A stretch of DNA of 64,000 nt from Zingiber officinale (GCF_018446385.1 NC_056001.1:108292436-108356435), one strand, 5' to 3'. Positions 43,301-55,456 are shown, counted from the first letter of the stretch. Notes: a model not told the origin generated them from the letters alone. A program made the numbers and translations.

Positions 43301-43826
43301 CGCGAAATTCTTTGAATCCTACGTGCTCGGCTCGATCACGTTGGTGGAAGTTGGTGGATGAGCTACCCAGCGAGCTATGGGCGATCCACATTACTCCCAA
43401 AGAAGGAACCGGAGCGACTCCTTTTCACCTGGTGTATGGCGGCGAAGCGGTCGTCCCCGTCGAGGTCAGAGTTGAATCCGATTAGATACAACACTATTGC
43501 GAGGACAACGCCGAGCGGAGGCTTCTGGAGCTAGACTTAGTGGACGAAGATGCGTAAAAGTCGTCGACCGGCTGATGACATACCGACAGAGGATGAAGCA
43601 AAGCTATAATCAAAGGGTGATCCCAAAGTCGTTCCAGATCGACGACCTGGTATGGAAGACAGTAAAGCCAGTCGGCGACATCACCAAGCTGGAGACCTCG
43701 TGGGTCAGACCCTTCAAGGTCATGGAGAAGCACTGGTCAGGCGCCTACTACTTGGAGGATGAGGACGGACGACGACTAGATCGGCCGTGGAACGTGAACC
43801 ATCTCCAATCTTACCGAGGCGGGTGA
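40353..43826 (+). pseudogene. Gypsy B pol remnant (protease, RT, RNase H, aRNase H, integrase)
   Basis: The order of pieces is 'NFIMVDASSAYNVIL' (end of protease), 'RVCIDFRDLNKACPKN' and 'MLDAYQGYHQVSLAREDQEK' (RT), and a frameshifted catalytic box near 41325. The RNase H segment at 41720-42055 has 'HFLSHILKDAESRYTNLEKL'. A second, archaeal-type RNase H follows at 42089-42367 (WRIYVDGSS, TTNNEAEYEALIAGL), then the integrase with 'WGMNIVGSFP', 'LVAVDYFSKWVETEPL' and 'QLVSDNGRQFTD'. The last piece is the C-terminal 'RPFKVMEKHWSGAYYLED' segment. Stops and small shifts break it about a dozen times. Confidence 0.88.
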
Positions 43827-43916
43827 GAGGTGTGTCTGGTAATAGTTAATGTGTTTGCATCCCTGTACTTTTTGCATACAGGGCAAAATAAACAATAAAG
43901 GGTTTTAAAGCTCTGT

Positions 43917-44182
43917 GCCGAGCGGCATGGAAAATCGTCGAGCGGCAATGTTAAACGCGTGTCTCCATCGACGGTCGAGTGGCAACCTTAAACTCATGAC
44001 TTCATCAAATGGTCGAGCGGCGACGTTAAATCCATGTCTCCATCCACGGCCGAGCGGCGACCTTAAACTCATGACTTCGTCAAATCGTCGAGTGGCGACG
44101 TTAAACCCATGTCTCCATCGACGGTCGAGCGGCGACCTTAAACCCACGACTTCATCAAATTGTCGAGTGGCGATGTTAAACT
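43917..44182 (+). repeat. Alternating 37/38-bp tandem repeats (left part)
   Basis: Two unit types alternate: TCGAGCGGCGACGTTAAACC with CATGTCTCCATCGACGG, and TCGAGTGGCGACCTTAAACT with CATGACTTCATCAAATCG. The higher-order period is about 75 bases (starts at 43938, 43975, 44013). Copia E splits the array; it continues at 48206. Confidence 0.85.
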
Positions 44183-45175
44183 TGTTGGAACCCCAAGGTT
44201 GTTTGATGTGATCAACAAGTTAAGTTAGGTCCTGTGTTTTTCTAACCTTGTGTCTAAGTGTGTAGGAGCTTATGAGCATAAGTAGTCGAGCGGAAGACTT
44301 AGCTAGTGAGAAGGACGACACGTGGTGCGTTCGAGGGACGAGGCACTGCGGAAGAGTACACCGGCGGAAGAGAAGGAAGCGTGCAGTGGTTCCGAGGGAC
44401 GAGAAGCTGGAGCAGAAGACTGCTCGAGGAGCAAGAGACGCAGCTAGCGAGAAGGTCGGCACGGATGGCGACTGAGGGACGAAGACTGCGGATGAGTACG
44501 CTGGCGGATGAGAAGGAACCACGCGGCGATTCCGAGGAACGATAAACCGGAGCGGAAGCCTGCTCGAGAAACTGGAAGTTGAGTTCGGGTGAGTTCTATT
44601 CCGGATGGTAGAGATCACCCAAGCGAGCGAAAGACTCGATCTGAGGCGAACGGAACCGGAGCAGAAGACTCGGGCTGAAAAAGTCAACGGGGTTGACTTT
44701 CCCGTACGAGGCGCCTGGAGCGTACCTGGCCGCCTGGAGTTGACTTTTAACCAGATCGAGTTTACACTCGATCTGAAAGTTGGGGAATAAAGTTTATCCC
44801 CCTGGGGCGCCCGGAATCCTTCGAGACGTCCCGACCAAGGCTATAAATATAGCCTTGGTCCAGAAGCTTTTAAACAACTCAGAAACTGTGTAATCCAACA
44901 CTTGTAGGCTATATTTCTAGAATAGCTTCTGTTTTCTGTGCTTCATCATTGTACGAGGCTTCTCCGCCCGAAGGAGTTTTTTTGTACGATCATTTTCCTT
45001 GGATTAACAACCTCCCCTGTTGTAACCAAGTCAAATCTTGTGAGCCTCGTCTTTCTTCTTTAAGTTATTGCTTTTCGATTTTATGCAAGTGTTAGTGTAA
45101 GAGTTCGAGAAGAGTTTATTTTTTATTTACAGACTATTCAACCCCCCCCTTCTAACCGACCATCGTGATCCAACA
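44183..45175 (+). repeat. Copia E 5' LTR
   Basis: TGTTGG..CAACA. It contains GAGGCGCCTGG and GGGGCGCCCGG palindromes, and a TATA-like AAGGCTATAAATATAGCCTT that is itself palindromic (about 44849-44868). A CTTCTCCGCCCGAAGGAG inverted repeat lies at about 44960-44977, and a poly-C tract near the end. Confidence 0.88.
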
Positions 45176-45232
45176 AGTGGTATCAGAGCCGAGGCACTTC
45201 AGGAGGACTAACCGCCAATCGAAGCAAAGATA

Positions 45233-46471
45233 ATGGCCGAACCAAGCATCTACTCGCCGAAATTCGAAGGATATTTCGCTACCTGGAAAAAGCGAATGCA
45301 GGTATTCTTTACAACTAATTTTGAATTAATTTTAATAATGGAATTTGGCTATGTAGCTCCAGAGGGCAAAGGAAAAAATCAATGGACGAAAAAGAAACAG
45401 ACCGACTATGTGGCAAACGGCAAAGCAGAATACCATCTGCTAAGCGTTCTTCCGTCACAAGAAGTCAACCAGATCGGGAACTACGACTCGGCAAAGGAAC
45501 TTTGGGAGAAGTTCCTTAAGCTGCACGAAGGAACGTCCGAAGCCAAGCTCGCTAAACGGGATCTACTTCGCAATCAGCTCACCAGCTTGCGACTTGGGGA
45601 AGACAAGACAATTGTGCATCTGCACTCGAGATTCAAAGAGATCATCACGGGACTGTCAAATCTCGGAGAAAAGGTAAGTAACCGAGATTCGCTAAGGTAC
45701 GTTTTAAATTCTTTTCCGAGAAATTCAAAATGGACATCACTAGTATATGCTTTTTACATTTCGAAAGATTTAGAAAAAATTACACTAGAAGAATTTTTTT
45801 CGACATTTGAAGTGCATGAATCAAGATGTGCAGGTACGAAGGAGCCCAAGAACAATGTCACCCTCAAAGCATCGAGAGACGAACATGAGTCGGAATCTTC
45901 TCTCGACGACGAGGAAATGGTAATGATGGTAAGACGGTTTAAAAATCTTTGTAAATCTAGAACTACTAACCATTCGCAGGGCAGAAAGAAAAGGACCATC
46001 CGCTGCTACCATTGCGACGAAAAAGGGCACGTCAAGGACAACTACCCCAAGCTGAGGAACAAGGACAAGGATAAAGGTAAAAAGTCTGTCCAAAAGCGCA
46101 AGGTCCTAAAGGCGACGTGAGACGATACGTCGTCCGAATCGGAAGTCGAGGCATTCTCCGGACTCGCATTAATGATGAGTCATCAAGACGACGATTGCGA
46201 TTCAAGCTCTTCCGAGATGAGCATCGAGAGCATCGATGAAGGGGGAGCTACGTCGGAAGAAAGCAGCAGTTCAGGGGGAGACACGGATAACGAGATCGAC
46301 AAGGTAAGTGAGGTACGATCTCTTCCTCCCGATAAACTTTTTAAGTTTGTTAAGTTGCTAACTAAAGACTACTGCAAGTTAGAGAGAAAAATTAAGAATT
46401 TAAAAATAATATTAGCTAAATCTTGCCCTTTAGAAGAATTAGATAAAGTTAAATTAAAAATGAGAAATTGA
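45233..46471 (+). pseudogene. Copia E Gag, broken by one in-frame stop
   Basis: From the ATG at 45233 the protein has the UBN2-type Gag core ('AKELWEKFLKLHEG', 'LRLGEDKTIVHLHSRFKEI'). The zinc knuckle is CYHCDEKGHVKDNY, in which the last Cys of CCHC has become Tyr. A TGA at 46118-46120 stops the frame, but the same frame continues to 46471 with an acidic Ser/Glu-rich region and 'LPPDKLFKFVKLLTKDYC'. No protease or other pol domain follows. Confidence 0.8.
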
Positions 46472-47353
46472 AATCAGAAAAATTCAAGTAGATAACTTGA
46501 AAAATCATGCATGTCTATCTAATACAAATTTTAGAAAGTTTAAAAATTTAAATTGGTATTATAGATATCACCAGAGACAAATTAGGAATATTTCAAGAAA
46601 ATATATCCCTAAAAATTTTTTGGTTAATCCTGTAGGCTGGAACATATATTGGGTTCCTAAATCTTGCTTAGTCTAAATTTTAATCGAAATTAGCGCTTTC
46701 AGCGAGAAAAATTAAATAGTGAAATTCTTTATAAGGCTTTGTCTAAGGAAGTGGTTGTTGCTCCAATAACCAAGAAGACCTAGTGTCTCGCCACGACCTG
46801 GAAGCCAAAATTTTGAAATTAAATGTTTAATTAACTTTATAGTAAACATTAAAATTAAACTAAATAATGTTTTAAAAAGTTATTCAAATATTTTAAAATA
46901 TATATATATATATAAATAATTTTTACCTAGAAATTTTTTTTTACGTAAATTCTTCTTTTTCAATCAGTTTTGCCTAAGTTGCCTAGAAATTTTAAAATAG
47001 AAAAAAATTTCAAAATTTTTTAAAGTTGCCTAAGTCAGAAATTTTTTTAAAAAACCTTACTTAGAAAATTTTCTTAAAGTTTCACTTAGAAACTGTTTTT
47101 ACTAAAATTTTAACTTAGCAATTTTTTACTTAGAAATGTTTTCTAGAAAATCATTTTCAAATCCTTCTAAGTTATAACCCTTATATTTGTTTTTGGAACC
47201 CCATTTTTTATGTGATCAAAGGGGGAGAAAAAAAAGTATAAGTCTAGGGGGAGGTAGACAATTTTTTTTTTTATCTTTTTGTAACTTATTGTAAAATTAG
47301 TTAGTTTATTTTTATGTCTATTTTACCCAAGCTTAACTTGGGTTGTTCACATC
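46472..47353 (+). other. Copia E interior without pol
   Basis: AT-rich sequence with no ORF and no pol motif. A (TA)n microsatellite lies near 46900-46915. Diverged copies of ACTTAGAAA..TTTT are repeated between 46970 and 47160. Confidence 0.7.
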
Positions 47354-47367
47354 AAAAAGGGGGAGAT

Positions 47368-48205
47368 TGTTGGAACCCCAAGGTTGTTTTGGTGTGATCA
47401 GCAAGTTAAGTTAGATCCTGTGTTTTTCTAACCTTGTGTCTAAGTGTGCAGGAGCTTAGGAGCACAGGTAGTCGAGCGGAAGATGCAGCTAGCGAGAAGG
47501 ACGGCACGCAGTGCGTCAGAGGGACGAGGCGCTGCGGAAGAGTACACCGGCGGACGAGAAGGAAGCACGTGGCGATTCCGAGGGACGAGAAGCTGGAGCG
47601 GAAGCCTGCTCGAAAAGACCGGGAGTTGGGTTCGGGTGAGCCCTATTCCGGATGGCAGAGATCACCCAAGCGAGCGAAAGACTCGGTCTAAGGCGAATGG
47701 AACCGGAGCAGAAGACTCGAGTTGAAAAAAGTCAATGGGGTTAACTTTCTCGTCGGGGCACCCGGAGTTGACTTTTGACCAGATCGAGTTTTAACTCAAT
47801 CTGAACGTTAGGGGATAGAGTTTATCCCCCCAGGGCGCCCGAAACCATTCGGGGCGCCCAGACCAAGGCTGTAAATATAGCCTTCGTCCAGAAGCTTTTA
47901 AGCAACTCAGAAACTATGTAATCCAACACTTGTACGCTCCATTTCTAGAATAACTTCTGTTTTCTGTGCTTCATCGTTGTACGAGGCTTCTCCGCCCGAA
48001 GGAGTTTTTTTGTGCAATCATTTTCTTTGGATTAACAACCTCCCCGATTGTAACCAAGTCAAATCTTGTAAGCCTCGTCTTTCTGCTTTAAGTTATTGCT
48101 TTTCGATTTTATGCAAGTGCTAGTTTAAAAGTTCGAGAAGGGTTTATTTTTATTTACAGGCTATTCAACCCCCCCCCCCTTCTAGCCTGCCACCGCGATC
48201 CAACA
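47368..48205 (+). repeat. Copia E 3' LTR
   Basis: It has the same termini and internal landmarks as the 5' LTR (AAATATAGCC near 47873, CTTCTCCGCCCGAAGGAG) but is about 155 bases shorter. Confidence 0.88.
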
Positions 48206-48465
48206 AAACTCATGTCCTTATCGACGGTTGAGCGAGGACCTTAAATCCACGACTTCGTCAAATCATCGAGCGACGGCGTTAAACTCATGTCTCCATCAAC
48301 GGTCGAGAGGCGACATTAAACCCACGACTTCGTCAAATCGTCGAGCAGCGACGTTAAACCCATATCTCCATCGATGGTTGAGCAGCGACCTTAAATCCAC
48401 GACTTCGTTAAATCATCAAGCAGCGACGCTGAACACGGGTCTTCATTGATGGGCTAGCGGCGACG
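48206..48465 (+). repeat. Alternating 37/38-bp tandem repeats (right part)
   Basis: The array of 43917-44182 continues with the same two unit types. The first five bases (AAACT) are the target duplication of Copia E. Confidence 0.85.
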
Positions 48466-48769
48466 TCAGACCAGGGAGAAGGTATGAACCTTCCTCAGTT
48501 CTTTCAATGGCACTCGTATGGCCGAGTGGCTAGCTACAGAAACGTCGTTCAGGCAAGCGCCCTCGAAGATGATGTCCGTTCGGGGTGACACGCGCAAAAG
48601 GTTAAAGAGTCATACAAGGAGAATTATAAAAAAGAAAGTTCCGCCAAACAAGCGAACATTTATTACAAAAAAGTTGGTGCACCGCCGAACGGGTATGCTT
48701 ACATTCAAAAAGAAAATCTTTTACAGACGGACACTCAACCTCACTCTAGGTAATCAAAAACGTCATCAG

Positions 48770-51700
48770 GCAGTTAGTCGTTCAACTTGCTGTGATTGAT
48801 GACGCTGTCCGTCAGCACGGTGGTAAGATGGTCATCCGCCTTAACTTGCTGAAGCGCCCCATCAATAGCTAATTCGAAGATTCGGACGATTCGCTGGACG
48901 ACCTTATCAGTGAATTTGTCCGAATGGAGGTAAGCCTACTTCAGCGTTTTAAGCCTGCCCGGTTCGCCTTCTTGATATATCCCTAGGCTCGAGCGAGAGG
49001 CCTCCAAAGCATCCTTAGCAGCTTTGAGCTTCCCCTGAAGAGAAGCCTCTTCAGTCGAGCGACAGATCCGCTCGGCGATCAGAAAGTCTTCAGCTTCTTC
49101 GATCTTCTGAGCGAGATTCCGAGCCTCCTTATTTTTTAGCTCCAGATCGGCGATGGCTCGGTTCTTCCTCGCCGTGGCCGACTTGATTTTCTGATCGAAA
49201 GTGCTAACCTGTGTGTTGAGCCGACCCAGCATAACTTCCTGGTCGGTCGTCTTCTACCGCTCAGCCTCGAGAAGCTTGTTGGCCTTCTCTAGGTTGGCCT
49301 TCAGTTTGGCGACCTCAGTAATAGGCGACCCTTGGGAGGAGGACGCGCCACTCGAGATTTTGAGCTTCTTCAGCTCGTCCTCTACAAAAGCGAGTCATTG
49401 GCATATGGCTACGCTTTCCACCCAATACTATAAGCGAACGGAAAAAATGTTAACGCCGATCGGAGGTATCATGGATGGATAATAAAATACATACCCCGGT
49501 GGACATTTGTAGGTAACTGTTGCCAAGGGCCTCGGGGGGCATCGTCGTGGCTCACGCCCTGGCTTCCTCCCAAATGTCGACGAGCGACCCGCGAATGAGG
49601 ATTCTGTGCTCGTGAGAGCGAGGCTGGGTGTTCGGCTCAATGTAATCCTCCGTTGGTAGGTGGAGAATCGCTGTCACGGATCGCCGCCCGCTCGGGGCCG
49701 ACTGGGAAGAGGCCACCGGACCGGAGGATGGGGCCATGGACGCAGGGCGGATACCGGAGTGTAAAACCCTCCGTCGGGTCGGGGGCACAAAGGCGACCGG
49801 TTGTGAGCAAAGGTCTCTGGCGGTAGCTCGGCCAAGGACAGCGTCCGATCAGAGGAAGTGGCCTTCGCCGTTGCCGGGATTGCTGTAGGAGAGCCAGTGC
49901 CTTCTCGCTCGGCGGCCCTCACAGCCAAGGTGGCGGAGCGGGAGGGCTGGTCCACTCGGCGCCTCTTGCGCCTAATGAGGGGCTCGCCATCGCCAGAAGA
50001 CTCGGAGCCCTCAGTCCGAGCAACAGGCTGCGAATCAGGGGTGGGGAGTAGTTCTCCCGCAGCTTCGATACTAGGTGCCCGGTTGACAGCGCCCTCGCCC
50101 ACAATGGGCGTCTCCTTGATCTCAGCAAGTGTGCCTTCATGGGAGTCAACCGACGTCAGACCTCGGCTCGCCAATTCCTTTGCAGCGGCCGCCTCAACCT
50201 TGGCATCCATAAGCTTTGTGAGGCCGACTACCCTCGCTCCCTGTTGGTTGCTACTCGGAAAGCCTAGAGGTTCCACTGTACAAAAATTTTGTACAAAGGT
50301 CTGAACCTTTTCCTAGCTACCATGTGTTCTTTTAAATTAAATTTTGGATTGCCTGCGGAACTTAACACGTTTGATCAAAAACTTAATCTATTTGTTCTTT
50401 TAGGTTTTGACTTGGATCTCCTGCAGAACTTAACACGTTCGACCCAAATCACCTTAAGTTATTAATTCCATTAAATATTAATTTCCATAATTTGTTCCCA
50501 GTACTGACGTGGCGAGGCACATGGCCTTCTTGAATATGGGAGCAACCACACCGACTAGACAAAACCTTTTATAGAAATCTAATATTTAATTTCCTAAAAT
50601 AACTTTAGGTTAACCGAAAAGAACAATCAAATCACAAGGAAAAATAAAACAAAAGAACACAACTTCGAAAAACATATTCGAAATACTAGAATCGTAAGCC
50701 TCTTGTATTTGGTATTATTTCCAAAAATAACTAGTATGATGCGGAAAGAAAAAATACTAGTTATATCTTTTAGAAAGACCTCTTGATCTTCTACCGTATT
50801 CCTCTTCTAACCTCGGACGTTGTGTGGGCAACGATCTTCCGAGATGAGAATCCACCAAAGCACCTTCTTCTCCTTTCTTCAAGTTTCGGCCAAGCACAAA
50901 GCTTCCAAAAGATGAAGATCTTTTTTCCACCAACCAAGCTCCAAGGGATACAAGCTTTCTCTCCTTCTTCTTCTTCTTCTCCAAGTAGTATCCGGCCACC
51001 ACAAGAGCTCTAAGCAAATAGAGAAGGTTCAGCCACCACCAAGAGAAAGAGAGGAAGAGAGGTTGGCCGGCCACAACACCAAGGAAAAGAGGGAGAGAAA
51101 TAATAGAGATTGTTCACCATGAAGCCTTCTCTACCCCCTCTTTTATAATCCTTGGTCTTGGCAAATAAGGAAATTTAATTAAAAACTTCCTTAATTCTTT
51201 TGCCATGAAAAGGAAAATTTTATTTAATTAAAAATAATTTTCCTTTTCTCAATTTACATGGCCGGCCACACCAAAGCTACAAACAAGGAGAGTTTTAATT
51301 AATTAAAACTTCCTAATTTGTCTCCAGAAATTTATAAAATTTCTCCAATAATTTAATCCCTTCATGATTGGTTTATAAAAAGGAAATTTAATAAATTAAA
51401 ATCTTTCTTTTAAACATGTGGATAAAAAGAAAGTTATCTCTAAAAATTAAAATCTCTTTTAATCTACAAATAAGGAAAGATATCAAATCTTTTCTCAATC
51501 TTTTGTAGAAACTAATAAAAGAGAATTATTAATTTTTAAACTTTTCTTTTAAATCATGAACATGGTTAAAAGGAAAGTTTTCTTAAATTTAAAATCCTCC
51601 TTTAATCAACAAATAAGGAAAGATTTCAAATTTTAAACTCTCTTTTAAACATGTAGATGATTTACAAATAAGGAAAGTTTTTACCAAAAATTAAAATCAT

Positions 51701-53700
51701 CCTTTTAAACTACAAATAAGGAAAGAGATTAATCTCTTCTCTTAATCTTTTGTAGAAAACTATAAAAGGAAATTTTAAATTTTTAAACTCTCTTTTAAAA
51801 TCATGATATCCACATAAGAAATAATTTTAATAAAAATCCTTTTTAATATTCTAGTGGCAAGCTCCACCTAAGCTTGGGACCCATGCTTTGGCCGGCCACC
51901 TACATGCTCATCCACTTGGACTTGGCCGGCCCTAGCTTGGGTTCCAAGCTAGCTTGGCCGGCCCCATTGGATGGGTAAGAAGGTGGGTATGCGGTGGGTA
52001 TAAATCTCTATATACTAGAGGCTACGATAGGGACCGAGAGGAGGAATTGGTTTTGGTCTCCCAATGAAATTAAGCATCCCGTGTTCGCCCCGAACACACA
52101 ACTTAATTTCATCAATAATAATTCATTCCACTAAAGAACTATTATTGAACTACCGCATCAATCCCAAATTACATTTTGGGCTCCTTCTTATTATGAGCGT
52201 GTTAGTCTCCCTGTGTTTAAGATATCGAATGTCCACTAATTAAGTGAGTTACTGACAACTCATTTAATTAATATCTAAGTCCAAGAGTAGTACCACTCAA
52301 CCTTATTATCATGTCGGACTAAGTCCACCTGCAGGGTTTAACATGACAATCCTTATGAGCTCCTCTTGAGGACATTATCAACCTAGTATCTCTAGGACAC
52401 AGTTTCCTTCTATAATCAACAACACACACTATAAGTGATACCATGTCCCAACTTATCGGGTTTATTGATTTATCGAACTAAATCTCACCCATTGATAAAT
52501 TAAAGAAATAAATATCAAATATATGTGCTTGTTATTATATTAGGATTAAGAGCACACACTTCCATAATAACTGAGGTCTTTGTTTCTTTATAAAGTCAGT
52601 ATAAAAGAAACGACCTCTAATGGTCCTACTCAATACACTCTAAGTGTACTAGTGTAATTATATAGTTAAGATAAACTAATACCTAATTACACTACGACCT
52701 TCCAATGGTTTGTTCCTTTCCATTATGGTCGTGAGCTACTGTTTATAATTTATAAGGTACTGATAACATGATCCTCTGTGTGTGACACCACACACCATGT
52801 TATCTACAATATAAATTAATTGAACAAATTCATTTATCATAAATGTACACATTTGACCAATGTGATTCTTATTTCTAGATAAATGATTTATACCAAAAGC
52901 TAGGCTTTTAGTATATACTCTAACACTCCCATCATGACTTCGCCTGCAAGAGACATAAAAGAAATTAGTTAGACTCAAAAGAAATGATCAAATAATAGCG
53001 TACCTAAGCCGTTCGGGAGCTTGGTACGGATCGAGCTCAGACCGAAGATGTACATAACACCTTCCAGCAACAACTTATGGTTGTCATATATTTGACCAGC
53101 CATCAGGGACACTGCGTGCAGGTAGTCCGCTCGGCTCTTATACTTCTTCAGGTCATGTTGAGGTGGTAGGTCAACCTGCCAGCGCGTCCGAAAGCTAGGT
53201 CGTTCGGAGAGTCACATAAAAGAAGAAGTATTTCCTTCCAGTGTTTGTTGGAGGTTGACATTTTGTCAAAAAATATTAGGTCGACCCGAGACTAAAAGAG
53301 GAAGGTTCCCAGTTCGGACTGCTTGGGATAGTAAAAGTCATGGAAGGCTTGAGGGGTCAAAGGAATGTCGTGCAATCGAAACAGCATGACGACACCGCAC
53401 AGCAAGCGAAAAGAATTTGGTATGAGTTGCGGAAGGGGAACACGGAAGTAATTGCAAACTTCGATGATGAAGGGGTGGATAGGGCATCGAAGACCGACCA
53501 CAAACTGGTCTCGGAATAGGCATATGGTGCCGATCGGCGGGTCATTGGGCTGATCGGACGGAAGCTAGAATGATTTTGTGGTCAGAGGGGAGCTCGAAGG
53601 CGTTTTTGAGGCTCTTAGCATCGCCTATGTCTAACCGTGGCTCCATGGTAGTGTACCAAAGCCCGGGAGCGGGGTCTGACGGTTGTGAAGAGCTTGCCAT
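48770..53700 (-). pseudogene. Antisense ORF of Gypsy B, split by a solo-LTR-like block
   Basis: Read on the minus strand from an ATG at 53700 (MASSSQPSDPAPGLWY). The protein contains 'CPIHPFIIEVCNYFRVPLPQ' and 'LIPNSFRLLCGVVMLFRL', the pattern of the plant 'putative gypsy type transposon' domain family. The reading resumes beyond the insertion at 50277-52925 with an Ala/Pro-rich linker and a long coiled coil (KIKSATARKNRAIADLELKN and following, about 49190-48940). Stops interrupt it. Antisense ORFs at this place are known in the Tat lineage; their function is unknown. Confidence 0.65.
50277..52925 (-). mobile_element. 2.65-kb TG..CA block, probable solo LTR
   Basis: The block interrupts the antisense ORF. 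On the minus strand it begins TGTTAGAGTATATACTAAAA and ends TTTTTGTACA; on the + strand it begins TGTACAAAAATTTTGTACAA. It contains no gag or pol. Within it, four diverged stretches of 'AAATAAGGAAAG' with TTTTAAA occur at about 51460-51740. A target duplication is not clear (TCCAC left, CTCCC right). A large solo LTR is the simplest reading. Confidence 0.55.
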
Positions 53701-54416
53701 TGCCGGAAAACGCGAAAACAAGGAGTTTGACGGGAAGAAATGGGGACGGAAAACCCAAAATAGGCACTGAAAACTGTGGAGAGCTAAAGAAACTACGAAA
53801 GGTTGAAAGCGAAAAGATTCAGGAGAGCTTACGGAAGGAGGGAAAAGGTTGTCAAGGAAGAATAAGCCGCCAGAGCACTGATCGCACAGGAAGTCGCCGG
53901 CAGCGCTCAAACACAACGCGAAAGTGGATGACGGTGGCTGCGCGAGGTTATAAACCCCTGGCTCGACCGAGTGGAGCTGTCGGATCTAGGGTGTGGAGCC
54001 CGAGATACAAATTCGGCCGTGGAATGCGAACCGCCAGACGTCACATCGGAGCTTGTCGCTTTGATCCTGTGGCGGTGACACGTGGCGTTTCCCATTGGTC
54101 CACATTTATGAACATCGTTAACCGGCGTGGGCACGTGCTGGGCCTTAATGGGGGTAATTTGCATTAATTCCCAAGAGATTTTGGTGATGTCAGCATTGAC
54201 CACACACGTTTGAAGACACCGAAGGAGAAAACTCAAGTACAGACACGTGAATCGCCAATCAGCTTCAAGGATCGGTCCTAGGGTCGACCGACACTCTTCG
54301 GCAGACCGACCGGAGTCCACCTAGCATCATGGTCGATCGACCAATTAGTCTCAAGACTTCTTCTGTCTAGTCAGTCAAATTTGCAACCTCTTTCGACTAG
54401 ACTTGAGGGGGAGGCA

Positions 54417-55456
54417 TGTGATGCGGTGATGAGGGGTCCACCCAGTGGAGGGTCATTGCCACGGTGGAGGTCAAAGGTCAGAGTCAGGGCGGTCAACACC
54501 CCTGTACCATCGGCCGGTCGAGCGGCCCACTCACCCGACCGGGATAGAAAAGGTCCGATCCAACATCATCATAGCTCGGTGATGCGATGATGAGGGGCCC
54601 ACCCAATGGAGGGTCATTGCAATGGTGGAGGTCAAAGGTCAGAGTCGGGGAGGTCAACACCCCTTACCATCGGTCGGTCGGCCGACTCACTCGCTCGATC
54701 GGGATAGAGAAGGTACGATCCAACATCATCATAACTCGGCCACATACCGATCTTCTGACGCTAAGAGAAGTGTGTCGGTGAGGCACACGCTGAGCGGCCA
54801 GCCCCACTCGGAGTTACATCAAACCTCGGAACTAGTCCAGCGGAGCCACGACCGAGCAGATTACAAGTGAAGTGGAGTTCGGGCAGTAGGTGGTTGGTCG
54901 AGCGGTCATTCCGCTTGCCCCGCGAACGATAACGTCCGGACGACTGATGGTTGGCCGAACGGCTCACTCACTCAACCCAGTAACGGACAAAAGGAGGATC
55001 TATGATATCCTTCTGGAAGCCCGTGCCACTGACAGGCGACATGGTCGGCGACGTGGTCAGGCAGTGGATCGTATGACGGAAGCTTCCACTGTCACGTCAG
55101 AGATATGCTCAGGTCATTAAGATATGGTGTCAGGGGCACTTTCCTGACATGCCTTTTCAGGAGAAGTTTTGAGAAGCGTGCACAACTCGAGGAGTGAGCA
55201 CGCACACCTCCGGAGCCCTATATAAAGGGCCCCAAACTTCAACGGAGGCATGCTAATTTTTACTGTAGTCACACTGTTACTCCGCTTCCTTGCACATCAT
55301 CGGAGACTGACTTGAACATCGGAGGGTTATCATCGGGAACCCCTCTCTAACTTGACATTAACGCTACTATGGTTACAAATTTCTCTAACGCGGAGTCCAC
55401 GTACATTAACAGACGTGCCACGTCCCAGCACCTGCCTCGATTCTCGGACAGGATGA
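54417..55456 (+). repeat. Gypsy B 3' LTR
   Basis: It begins TGTGATGCGGTGATGAGGGG, carries the same internal duplication of about 160 bases as the 5' LTR and a TATATAA box at 55219-55225, and ends GGACAGGATGA before the ACGAG duplication. Confidence 0.88.

Larger units (their letters stand above)
44183..48205 (+). mobile_element. Copia E: gag-only (non-autonomous) LTR retrotransposon
   Basis: LTRs at 44183-45175 and 47368-48205 begin TGTTGGAACCCCAAGGTTG and end GATCCAACA. A perfect duplication AAACT flanks the element (44178-44182, 48206-48210). The PBS TGGTATCAGAGC lies at 45178-45189 and the polypurine tract AAAAAGGGGGAGAT at 47354-47367. Only gag is present; 46472-47353 is AT-rich and non-coding. 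The 3' LTR is about 155 bases shorter than the 5' copy, mainly lacking sequence around the segment 44420-44560. It is inserted in the tandem repeats of Gypsy B. Confidence 0.9.
30558..55456 (+). mobile_element. Gypsy B: Tat-type Ty3/Gypsy element hosting nested insertions
   Basis: LTRs of about 1040 bp (30558-31598 and 54417-55456) are flanked by a perfect duplication ACGAG (30553-30557, 55457-55461). Gag is cut short; after the pararetrovirus insert come protease/RT, RNase H, a second archaeal-type RNase H and integrase (40353-43826). Tandem repeats and a minus-strand ORF lie between pol and the 3' LTR. The second RNase H and the antisense ORF are hallmarks of the plant Tat lineage. A polypurine tract TTGAGGGGGAGGCA precedes the 3' LTR. 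Stops and frameshifts are spread over the coding parts. Confidence 0.88.

Noticed and set aside
49858..50304. + strand ORF of 148 residues
   Set aside because: Shadow of the antisense ORF's Ala/Pro-rich linker on the minus strand.
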